Shown here piece by piece: positions 1-8,149 of a DNA stretch of 49,940 nucleotides. This stretch comes from Sporisorium sorghi (taxonomy: Eukaryota > Basidiomycota > Ustilaginomycetes > Ustilaginales > Ustilaginaceae), in NCBI GenBank assembly GCA_023212695.1, contig JALCCG010000134.1:7334-57273 (forward strand), given 5' to 3'. The notes beneath the pieces were generated by a model that saw only the letters and a program-made list of their open reading frames with translations, made no database searches and was not told where the DNA came from. The translations under genes and the position numbers were made by a program. Numbering within the stretch: position 1 is the stretch's first letter; the number at the start of each line of letters is the position of its first letter.

Positions 1-81
1 ACTGTGGGTGGCCGAATCTGAACAGCGAAAGCTAAAAAAAGAGCCAGGAAGGGAAAAAAAAAAAGCACAGCAGAGGGGGGG

Positions 82-119
<38 letters not shown>

Positions 120-348
120 ATCCTACGTGCCCGAGTGCATCTGGAGAGGGGGGGAGGAGGTAAAAAGATGTTTGGTGTTTGGAATTGAAAAAAGAAGAGG
201 ACGAAAGACCAGTGACAGATGGTGTGGGGTTGTGTTTGAGGACTGAACGTCTCTTTTTTGGCTGTCGTTGAGCTGAGAGAGCTTGGGCGGAGAGGCTAGC
301 GACTCAACCTCGAATCAAGCCCCACGCAGAGCCGATAGCCAGGCACAT
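1..348. other. 3' flank of RPS10 with poly-G tract
   Basis: No gene is recognised here. This is the downstream side of RPS10 and probably holds its 3' UTR and terminator. Its one striking element is a poly-G tract at 85-118, preceded by a nine-G block. Purine-rich sequence surrounds the tract. Confidence 0.6.
85..118. repeat. poly-G homopolymer (34 G)
   Basis: Thirty-four consecutive G on the + strand, preceded by a further nine G (75-83) and a single A. It lies about 230 bp downstream of the RPS10 stop codon; the RPS10 transcript, being on the minus strand, would carry poly-C here. Pure G runs this long can form G-quadruplexes and are unstable in cloning and sequencing, so the exact count should not be trusted. 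Confidence 0.9.
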
Positions 349-816
349 TTACTGGCGGGGGGCACCACGGCCGACACCGGCGAAGCGAGGGCGGTACTCG
401 CCCGAGGGAGCGCCGTCCTTCTTCTCGGCACCGTCGCGGCGGCGGTACTCGCTGCGGTCGCCGCCCTCGCGGTCACCGCGGGGAGCACGGTAGGCACCAC
501 CCTCGCGGCCACCAACCGGAGCACGAGCAGGGCGCGCAGGCCTCTTGTGCGTAGCAGGCACAATCTCGGCAGGCAGGTGCAGGAACTCGCGCAGGTACTC
601 AACACCCTCATCCGTAAGGGTGTAGAAGTACCACTGCCACGAGAACTGCGTGTGCACGTAGCCGCGCGAGGTGAGCGACTGCAGCGCCTTGACCACCTCG
701 AGGTTGGGGATCTCGAGCTCAGGGTGCTGGATGTGGAAGTTCTTGGGCGCAACCATGACACCCTCCTTGAAGAGAGAGGCGTAGATGCTCTTGCGGTTCT
801 CCTTGCTGATGATCAT
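349..816 (-). CDS. RPS10: 40S ribosomal protein S10 (eS10)
   Basis: Encodes a 155-residue small-subunit ribosomal protein. The N-terminal 95 residues form the eS10 winged-helix core: starting MIISKENRK, then [41 protein letters not shown] and LPAEIVPAT, all family signatures. The tail (about 95-155) is rich in Arg, Gly, Pro and Glu, as in animal S10, and ends RGAPRQ. In the ribosome this protein lies at the 40S head near the mRNA entry. The start is the ATG at 816 (context GTCAAAATG); the frame continues upstream only without homology. A splice acceptor-like CTCACAG lies 14 bases before the ATG, and a strong GTAAGT donor on the same strand at 1418 suggests a 5' UTR intron. It is divergent from RPS30. 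Confidence 0.96.
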   Translation of the reverse strand: MIISKENRKSIYASLFKEGVMVAPKNFHIQHPELEIPNLEVVKALQSLTSRGYVHTQFSWQWYFYTLTDEGVEYLREFLHLPAEIVPATHKRPARPARAPVGGREGGAYRAPRGDREGGDRSEYRRRDGAEKKDGAPSGEYRPRFAGVGRGAPRQ

Positions 817-829
817 TTTGACGGGATGG

Positions 830-1418
830 CTGTGAGAGACGAGGGTGAGAATACGATCGAACGAGTTGTCAGTTGATGCTGTTGGTGGTGATGTGGTCAA
901 GTGTAGAATGCGCAATGTCCAAGGAGCCGAGTAAGGACGCAGGTTGGACCAGCAGCAGAGTGATTAAGCGTTGGTCGGTTCGGCGGAATCCAGCGCACAT
1001 CGTTTTGCAAGTCGACCTACGTCCAGAGAGCGTTGCGCCATGAATCCATCAACCATCGAAGGCCTCCTGTATGTCCTGCCATCTTTCCCAGTTGCCGCTA
1101 TCAGCTCGTCCATCCCGAGCCCAAAGGGGTGGGACCATGCTCGGCAGCCTGACCACTTTGCGGTTGTCCACCCGTTGCGATTCTCCTACTGTTCTGCATC
1201 GTGTCGTCTCTGCAGTATCAACCTTGATCCTCGTTGCTGCCATTGATGTAACTGCTCTCCACCACCCTGCCCAGAATGCTTCTGTCGGTGATGCTTTCGA
1301 TCCTCCTCGCTGCTGCTGCTGGTCGAGCGCGTGTCGTTCACGCATGCATGCATCGTCGTCCTGTCGCGTCGATGTCCTTACATTGGCGAGTCGATATGCT
1401 GTTGTGATAGACACTTAC
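830..1418 (-). other. Putative 5' UTR intron of RPS10
   Basis: On the minus strand a consensus donor (AAC|GTAAGTGTC) begins at 1418. A CTGAC branch-point-like sequence sits about 50 bases before a pyrimidine-rich CTCTCACAG acceptor ending at 830, just before the start codon. The resulting intron would be 589 bp, close to the 584 bp intron of neighbouring RPS30. This rests on splice motifs only and is an inference. Confidence 0.4.
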
Positions 1419-2164
1419 GTTCTTGATGAATAAGATGAGTCCTAGAGAAGAGAAGAGTGATGACGACGACGAGCTTCCCAAAGACTTTTGAATCGCGACC
1501 AAACGAGCGAGCGAGCGCCTTGGGGCTCGACTTTCTTCCATCTCTCGACGACGTGCGCACCAATCATGGACATGGCAGCACACCGCTTTGTCGAAATTTG
1601 CGTGCTTGGTGGGCGCAAGTCACGTGTAAAGGAGAAAAAGAAAACTCCCACGATCTTGAATTTGTGTCGAGGGATTCAAAAAGTTGCGATTGCAGACAGC
1701 GTGACGAGTCGCCGGTAGCAGGGTTGTGGACGCGGTGATTTGCGATTGCTCAAATTCAAATTTTTGTATTCAAGCCTTTGAGAGCGAATTGAGATGCTTC
1801 AGGTCGCCAGCTGCTGCCTGCGAAAATTCGTCCCTCGGCTCACGTCAGTCACAGAGAGGCGCGCGAGAAAGAGGCGGAAAATCCAACTGAGTTGCGCGAG
1901 ACTGCAACTGCTGCCTTGTCAGCGCGGCACAAGCAGGCAGGCACATCGAGCCAGCTGTTGCTGAGGTGCGCTCTGAGACGGCGTTGGAGCAGCTCAGCCA
2001 GCCAGCCAGCCAGCCAGCCTCAGCCGTCGAATTCGACACGATCGAAAAGTGGCTCCGACATCATCTTCTGCTCTTGCCCTCCATATCGTCAAGGTAACTC
2101 AAACACGTAAGCATCTACACCATCTTTTGTTCAAGTAGGTTCGAGTTATGATCGCAAAGCATGG

Positions 2165-2165
2165 A

Positions 2166-2204
<39 letters not shown>
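2165..2204. repeat. (ACGC)10 microsatellite
   Basis: Ten perfect tandem copies of the tetranucleotide ACGC, in the gap between the RPS10 and RPS30 genes about 640 bp before the RPS30 start. A smaller (CAGC)n tract lies at 1995-2019. It is a likely length-variable marker; no function is implied. Confidence 0.9.
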
Positions 2205-2205
<1 letters not shown>

Positions 2206-2842
2206 TTGGATCTGGGCCGACGATGCACATCGATCGATGGAAGGAGTTGCAACGACTTGGAGATGGCATCTAGCATGGACGATCTATCGACACAGACACA
2301 AGCCGACAGACGACAGACGACACATTATCGACAACCTGCCAGCAGTTTGCAGCGGACGCATCGCCGCACGATGTCACTTTGCTTGCCGTCAGGCATGACG
2401 AGTGGCAACTAAAGATCGTAAAGCCGCCGCAGACAGCATTGTTCAGCGTAGGGACTTTACCGACCGACAAACGACGCTCAGCGTAGATCGCATCCTGTGC
2501 AGTTTCTGGACAGCATAGCATCGACAATCGACAGACGAGACATCACATGGTGCCACTAGCATTCGACGCTGTGCATTGCAAAATGTGCCAGAAGCAGCAC
2601 ACAGTGTCGACTCTCCAACCTCAGCGTCTCGTAGCGCATCAATTCAGCCAGCCGGCCAGCCAACGCAAAATTTGCACTCGGCACGCCCATCTCTTGCCCA
2701 GATCAACCGCGTGCGCGCTTCAACCAGCTTGCCTCCATTCCTCCAACTTGATAGCCTCCTCTCAACCAACATCCATCTGACTTCGTCTCGTCTCCTCACC
2801 TTGTCCCTTCACAGACCCTCCCGATAACACACATAATCCAAC

Positions 2843-3618
2843 ATGGGTAAGGTTCACGGATCCCTCGCGCGTGCCGGTAAGGTCAAGTCGCAGACCCCCA
2901 AGGTCGAGAAGCAAGAGAAGGCCAAGCAGCCCAAGGGCCGTGCCAAGAAGCGCCTGTTGTACACCCGACGGTAAGTTGATGCCCGCAAAAACATCGGATG
3001 ATATCGAGAAGAGCAGCGATGTTGTGGTGGATCTGCTGTGACGCCACCGATGCGACATCCAGCAATGGGATGGAGGGTCTGGATCGGGAGACAGCGAGCG
3101 GGAGGACATTCCAGTACAGGTTGTTGGGTAACAATTCGCATCACGGGATTCCCCACTTGGACACGACGATCAGGGACAGGGCTCTCGCAGATCATCGACA
3201 TCGCCGTCGAGTCGCAACCGCAGCTGTGATTGATCTCACATCGTCGAAAGCGACTTCCTGCTGGAGCAGCCGGTGGACGCAGGGATCCCACGTCGACAGT
3301 CGAAGGAGCAAGACATGTGTCAGGCATGGACCCAGACGACTCGCGGAGAAGGACGCTGGTGTTCCAGCACTGGAAAGACTCGATCCCACGACAAAGTTTG
3401 ATGCGCCACACATCCACCATTATGCCGTCCCGCTCTATCCCAGCAGCACCCCTCGCACTGGCTCTTCTCGATCATCGTCCGGCATCCTGCTTCTCACATC
3501 ACTAGGCTCCCGCATACTTACATCCCATCCCTCCCACTCTCTTCGCACACGCAGATTCGTCAACGCCGTTGCCGGTCCCGGTGGCAAGCGCCGCATGAAC
3601 CCTAACGGCGAGAAGTAA
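2843..3618 (+). CDS. RPS30: 40S ribosomal protein S30 (eS30), two exons
   Basis: Joining exon 1 (2843-2970) to exon 2 (3555-3618) gives a 63-residue basic protein. It begins [20 protein letters not shown] and continues through [11 protein letters not shown] to end [10 protein letters not shown], which is eS30 throughout. The splice falls inside an Arg codon: donor CGACG|GTAAGTTG, acceptor CACACGCAG|ATTCG. As in other fungi there is no FUBI/ubiquitin-like fusion; the protein starts directly with the S30 part. The 584 bp intron is three times longer than the coding sequence, which stands out in a window where most genes have none. No box C/D snoRNA motifs were found in it. The gene is convergent with CHMP7, with 374 bp between stop codons. 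Confidence 0.96.
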
Positions 3619-3992
3619 ACTTGCTTCACACAACTCCAATCTCTGTACCATCATGCACACATACCTTTGACTAGGGTCTAAACACGCACATACGCACTTG
3701 TTGTGCACCTCCGCATTCGCTTGCTCTTCCTCACATACAAAAAAGGGGGCTTATCACACGTCCTTTCTCTACCAACAGTGGTTTGAGTGGAATCACACCT
3801 CCGTTATACTTCTGCGCATTACACTCTTGGGCTGAACGTGTGTCTTTGACTTGTTGAGCGTGTGCGAGGGTTCTGATGGAGCATAGCGTGAGCTGGGTAT
3901 TGAGCAATGGCGGTGTGGTGGGTATGAGGCAGTTGCCCGTTGCGTTATAGGTGTCCTGCCGCGGGAATGGGTCTGGAGAGCGTTTCGAGAGT
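3619..3992. other. Convergent intergenic region RPS30/CHMP7
   Basis: Lies between two stop codons on opposite strands, so it should hold the two 3' UTRs and poly(A) sites. No gene or clear element is seen. Confidence 0.6.
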
Positions 3993-5615
3993 CTACTCTG
4001 CCACCGCGCTGGGTGAAGCTCTGCTTTGCTCTGCATCCTTGTCTTCTCCCTTTGGCGTCTCTGCTCCGGTCTCGGTGGACGTTGCTATGGAAGGCAGGGG
4101 AGACTGTGCGACACGCAAGCGGTCGAGTCGGGCCTGCAGCTCTTCGTGCTCTTTCTTCTCCTTCTCCCTTTCGCTCTCCAATCTCTTCTTCTCCCTCTCG
4201 CCCTCCTCCTCCTGCCGCTTCTCCACCTCCAACGCGCGCAACTCCTCCAACACCTCATCCTCATCCACCTCCTCCACTCCCGCACCACCCACCCTCATCG
4301 CCTCATCCACCTCCCTCTGCTGCGCCACCGCCTCAGCCATCCCATCCATCGTACTCACCACATTATCCGCCTGCAGCTCGTCGCTCTGCAGCACGCTGCG
4401 CAGCGCGTCGCTGCTGGCCTTGTAGGCGCGTATGACCTCTACGTCCGTCTTGGCCTGCTCAATTTTCGCCACCACGGCGCTGAGCGTTTCCTGCACAGCC
4501 GTGCGTTTGGCGAGCACGGCTTCGAGCGCCTTGCGGCTGCGCAGGTAGGACGCTGCCTGTGGCTTGGTGGAGGCGGAGCGGAGTGCGTGGCGGATCTGCT
4601 GGTTGCGCTGTGCGATCTGCGCCTCGAGTGACGCGATCTGCAGGTCGAGCTTGCGCAGTGTCTCTTTGACAGCGACGACGGAGCGGTCTTCGTCCGTGAT
4701 GGGCTCGACGGCGTCGGTTTCGGATGAAGAAAATTTGATGAGCCCCGAGGAGCGCACGACGAGGCGCGGCGCGTGGTCGCGCGACAGATACGTTAGCACC
4801 AGCTCCGCATCGCGCGCACTTGGGGCGAAGTCGAAGTGCTGCCGACACACGGTTGAGAAGTGCGCGTGGAACTCGCGGGGGGACATGAGGCACGACAGCG
4901 GGCTCAGCGCTGCGTGTGTTGAGTAGAACGTTGCCACAAACGTCGTGGCGAGGCGGTGTACGAGCGGGTAACACACCCAGTCGCCGCGTTTGGCGCGGAA
5001 GAGCTGCTCGTCCGCGCTGTACTCTGCATCGTCGTGCGATCCACCGCCTGTGACGAGCGAGAGGAGCGACGACGCCACCCAGCGCGCCGGCGTCACGAGC
5101 AGCGCAGACGCCACCCCGCCCGCCGTAGGCACCCACTGCCTCAACCCCCCACCTCCTCCCAACGACGCAGGCCCAGCAACACGCACACCCGACTTAAGGT
5201 ACCCCGCAAGCGGCACAACCGTGTGCTCCCTCTCGAGCTCCGCCACAACCGTGCCCAGCCCCAGCGGCCTCCCCACCCCGGCCACCGTCCAGCGCGCCTT
5301 CGCACCCTCATCCAGTCGGAACACCGTCCTGTCCACCATACTGCCACCACTCGGTGCTTCCGCTTCATCCGTCGACGATGTTGCTGGGGATGGAGGATTC
5401 CGGTCGAACTGCAGCCCGGTAAAGGTGGCGTCCAGCAGCACGTCCTTCCACCACTCAACGCTGGCGCGGAAGCCCGCAGGATTGGATTTACGTTGTCGTG
5501 AAAGATCGGCGTAGAGCGCGGGGAGGGGCGAGGAGGGCGAGCGCGGGTCTTGGAAGGATGGATGCGTGGAGATGTACTTGGCGACGCCGGTTGGTGGAGG
5601 GCTTTGGGCGGTCAT
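3993..5615 (-). CDS. CHMP7: CHMP7-like ESCRT-III protein (Snf7 family)
   Basis: A 540-residue protein matching the CHMP7/Chm7 architecture. The N-terminal half (about 1-290) resembles the CHMP7 winged-helix region, with a W-W-rich start (VEWWKDVLLD), the segment RPLGLGTVVAELE corresponding to CHMP7 PLGLATVL, and VRSSGLIKF near its end. A Snf7-type helical region follows at about 305-440 (repeated Q/E/K heptads, LRKLDLQIASLEAQIAQ), then a highly charged Glu/Lys/Arg coiled coil (about 445-510). In the family, CHMP7 recruits ESCRT-III to the inner nuclear membrane for nuclear envelope sealing and surveillance. Start at the ATG at 5615; the frame continues 15 bases upstream only to a GTG. It shares a short divergent promoter with DHX35. 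Confidence 0.88.
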   Translation of the reverse strand: MTAQSPPPTGVAKYISTHPSFQDPRSPSSPLPALYADLSRQRKSNPAGFRASVEWWKDVLLDATFTGLQFDRNPPSPATSSTDEAEAPSGGSMVDRTVFRLDEGAKARWTVAGVGRPLGLGTVVAELEREHTVVPLAGYLKSGVRVAGPASLGGGGGLRQWVPTAGGVASALLVTPARWVASSLLSLVTGGGSHDDAEYSADEQLFRAKRGDWVCYPLVHRLATTFVATFYSTHAALSPLSCLMSPREFHAHFSTVCRQHFDFAPSARDAELVLTYLSRDHAPRLVVRSSGLIKFSSSETDAVEPITDEDRSVVAVKETLRKLDLQIASLEAQIAQRNQQIRHALRSASTKPQAASYLRSRKALEAVLAKRTAVQETLSAVVAKIEQAKTDVEVIRAYKASSDALRSVLQSDELQADNVVSTMDGMAEAVAQQREVDEAMRVGGAGVEEVDEDEVLEELRALEVEKRQEEEGEREKKRLESEREKEKKEHEELQARLDRLRVAQSPLPSIATSTETGAETPKGEDKDAEQSRASPSAVAE

Positions 5616-5975
5616 GTTGGCCAGCGGCACCAGGACAGAAAGGACAAGGGTAAGGGGCGGTGATAGGGGCGTGAATCCTGCTTCGTTGTAGATAGAAAGA
5701 GCGCGCGCTCGATTGCAGGTAGGTAGAGGGCCGTGAGGGTCGTAGAGGGTCGGTGTATGCTACTTTCTGTGAGCAAGAGTTGTTGCTGATGCGATGAGAT
5801 GGTGGTTCGAGAGCGAGTGTGCGTTTTGTCGAGGTGTTGTTCTTTTCTTTCTACGCGAGAAAAGGCGCTGTCAAGATCTGCCATTTGTCCTCCTTCTTCC
5901 GTCACCAACACCATCCTGGCTCTCAGCCAGACCAGCTGACCTGGTGCCTCGTACCGCTGTTAACCGCACCCAACC
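5616..5975. promoter_or_regulatory. Divergent promoter CHMP7/DHX35
   Basis: The 360 bp between two opposite start codons must hold both promoters and both leaders. No TATA box is obvious. The DHX35 side is pyrimidine-rich (TTCTTTTCTTTCT around 5850), as is common before fungal transcription starts. Confidence 0.55.
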
Positions 5976-8102
5976 ATGTCAACCTCCACAACACCCAAAC
6001 CATCCTTCTGGAAACCAGGCTCCGCACGCCCCGGCAGCGCCCTCGACCGGTCCACCTCCCAATCCACTCCGCTCCTCACTTCCTCCCCATCCTCCCCCTC
6101 CCATCTCCTCCCAATCCACGCCCAGCGCTCCACCATCCTCCACACTCTCGAACGCCACCAAGTCCTCATCGTCGTCGGCGACACCGGTTGTGGCAAGACC
6201 ACGCAACTGCCGCAAATCCTCCTCTCAGCCGGCTGGGCGTCCTCGCCCTCCACGCACGGCATAATCGCATGCACCCAACCGCGGCGCGTTGCGGCCACTA
6301 GCGTCGCAGCACGCGTATCCGCCGAGATGGGCACGAAGCTCGGCCAGGAGGTCGGGTACACGATCCGGTTCGAGGATTATACGGATAGCACGACGCGGAT
6401 ACGGTACATGACGGACGGCGCGCTGTTCCGGGAGTGCGTGCGCGATCCGCTGCTCACGCGGTACAGCGTTGTGATGGTCGACGAGGCGCATGAGCGCAGC
6501 GTGTATACGGATTTGCTGCTGGGGGTGTTGCGGAAGATATGTAGGAAGAGGAAGGGGTTCAGGGTGGTCGTGGCGAGCGCGACGATCGATGCGGCTTTGG
6601 TCAAGGACTTCTTCGACGATCCTGGAGCAGATAGGGCGGCGGTGCTGCGGCTGGAGGGATCACGCACTTTCCCCGTCCACACAGCGTTCCTATCGCAACC
6701 ATGCATAGACTACGTACAGCAGACTATCGACACGATCTTTAGCATCCACCTCAGCGAACCGCAGGGCGACGTACTCGCCTTCCTCACCGGCCGCGACGAG
6801 ATCGAGTTCGCTCTACAACAGCTCGCGGATCGACAGCTCGACCTCCCTGCCTCTGCGGCCCGCATGCACCTGCTCCCGCTACACGCCGGTCTCACCCCCT
6901 CTGAGCAGCTCGCGATCTTCACTCCCACGCGCAACCGCAAAGTGGTGGTCTCGACCAACATCGCAGAGACGAGCATCACGCTCGACCGCGTCGTCTACGT
7001 CGTCGACTGCGGCCTCGTCAAAGTCCGCACCTCCAGCAAAGACGTCGACGTGCTGGGTGTGGAGCCGATCAGCCGCGCGAGTGCGGTGCAGCGCGCCGGG
7101 CGGGCGGGGCGCACCTCCCCCGGGAAGTGTTTCCGGCTCTACACCGAGGACTCGTTCGCTCGGATGCGCAGTATGACGCCGCCAGAGCTGCACCGTGCGG
7201 AGCTGTCCGGGGTGGTGCTGATGCTCAAGGCGCTCGGGATTGATAATCTCGTGCGATTTGAGTGGGTGCCGCCTGCGCCGTCGCCTGAGGCGCTCGCTGC
7301 GGGGATGGCGAGGCTGGTGCAGCTGCGTGCGCTGGACGAGCATGCGCGCCTGACCGCCCAGGGGGTGTGGATGGCCGAGCTGCCGCTGGCGCCGCACTGG
7401 GCGCGGGTGCTGCTGGCGAGCATGGAGCAGCGCTTCGGGTGCGCCAGCGAGATGCTGAGTATCGTCGCGATGCTCCAGGTGACGCATCCGTTCGTCCAGC
7501 CGGAAACGGCGCAGACGCAGCTCAGTGCGAGACGGTTCGCCGCGCAGCAGGGCGACGTGTACACGCTGCTCAACGTGTACATTGCTTTCCAAGAGGCCAA
7601 GGGCAGCGCCAAGTGGTGTTCGAGGCACAGGCTGAACTTCGCCGCGCTCAGTCGTGCCGTCAACATCAGGCGGCAGCTCGAGCGCTTTCTGCTGCGCTTC
7701 GCCGCCTCCTCCCCCACTCTAGACCCCCGCTCATCCGCGCTCGGGAAGCAGAACGCAGCAGAACGCATCGCCAAATGCCTCATCACCGGCCTGTACGCCA
7801 ATCTGGCGCGGTACGACGACGCGCGCATGTCGTACACCCTCGCGCTCACCGGAAAGGAGGTGCACGTGCACCCGACGAGTCTGCTGTTCAATCGCAGGCC
7901 GGACGGGGGGAAGGTGTGGGTGGTGTACGGGGAGGCCGTGGAAAGTGGTCAGGAAGGCAAGGTGTGGATAAGGGATTTGTGTGTGCTGGATGAGCTCGAG
8001 TGGGTCACGGAGACGGTGCCGGGCGTGTACAGCGTTGAGACGCGCTGGGGTGGCGGTGGAACGGCGGTGCGGACGAGCGGCGGCACACACTACGACATGT
8101 AA
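5976..8102 (+). CDS. DHX35: DEAH-box RNA helicase, DHX35 orthologue
   Basis: A 708-residue intronless ORF, close to the length of human DHX35 (about 700). The N-terminal FWKPG matches the FWRPG start of DHX35. The helicase motifs run in order: Walker A GDTGCGKT (68-75), CTQPRRVAA (Ia), DEAH (about 169-172), SAT (about 204), STNIAETSITL (V) and QRAGRAGR (VI, about 372). Helicase-associated HA2 and OB-fold domains follow (about 390-690), with an ending of the type VYSVETRW. DHX35 has been found in late spliceosomes of animals and filamentous fungi, and budding yeast lacks it. It starts in a CAACCATGTC context. It is divergent from CHMP7 and ends only 47 bp from the stop of the opposing Rim13 gene. 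Confidence 0.92.
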   Translation: MSTSTTPKPSFWKPGSARPGSALDRSTSQSTPLLTSSPSSPSHLLPIHAQRSTILHTLERHQVLIVVGDTGCGKTTQLPQILLSAGWASSPSTHGIIACTQPRRVAATSVAARVSAEMGTKLGQEVGYTIRFEDYTDSTTRIRYMTDGALFRECVRDPLLTRYSVVMVDEAHERSVYTDLLLGVLRKICRKRKGFRVVVASATIDAALVKDFFDDPGADRAAVLRLEGSRTFPVHTAFLSQPCIDYVQQTIDTIFSIHLSEPQGDVLAFLTGRDEIEFALQQLADRQLDLPASAARMHLLPLHAGLTPSEQLAIFTPTRNRKVVVSTNIAETSITLDRVVYVVDCGLVKVRTSSKDVDVLGVEPISRASAVQRAGRAGRTSPGKCFRLYTEDSFARMRSMTPPELHRAELSGVVLMLKALGIDNLVRFEWVPPAPSPEALAAGMARLVQLRALDEHARLTAQGVWMAELPLAPHWARVLLASMEQRFGCASEMLSIVAMLQVTHPFVQPETAQTQLSARRFAAQQGDVYTLLNVYIAFQEAKGSAKWCSRHRLNFAALSRAVNIRRQLERFLLRFAASSPTLDPRSSALGKQNAAERIAKCLITGLYANLARYDDARMSYTLALTGKEVHVHPTSLLFNRRPDGGKVWVVYGEAVESGQEGKVWIRDLCVLDELEWVTETVPGVYSVETRWGGGGTAVRTSGGTHYDM

Positions 8103-8149
8103 CACTCAAGCACAGTATACCCTCGTAATCGCATCGGATTACCACCTTG

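Larger units (their letters stand above)
817..2842. promoter_or_regulatory. Divergent upstream region of RPS10 and RPS30
   Basis: About 2 kb without a convincing gene; the open frames here are short, overlap on both strands and have no recognisable domains. It should hold both ribosomal protein promoters and leaders. Visible elements are a CAGTCACA octamer (around 1847-1854) identical to the HomolD box of fission-yeast ribosomal protein promoters, a short (CAGC)n tract (1995-2019), and a (ACGC)10 microsatellite (2165-2204). No clear TATA box was seen next to either gene. Confidence 0.5.

Noticed and set aside
2136..2150. tRNA B-box-like GGTTCGAGTTA
   Set aside because: The last bases do not fit the consensus, and no A box or acceptor stem pairs with it.
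2971..3554. Possible box C/D snoRNA in the RPS30 intron
   Set aside because: No RTGATGA box C and no CTGA box D pair were found on the sense strand.
4990..5514. 174-residue open frame opposite CHMP7
   Set aside because: Antisense to the conserved CHMP7 N-terminal region; Pro/Ser-rich shadow translation.
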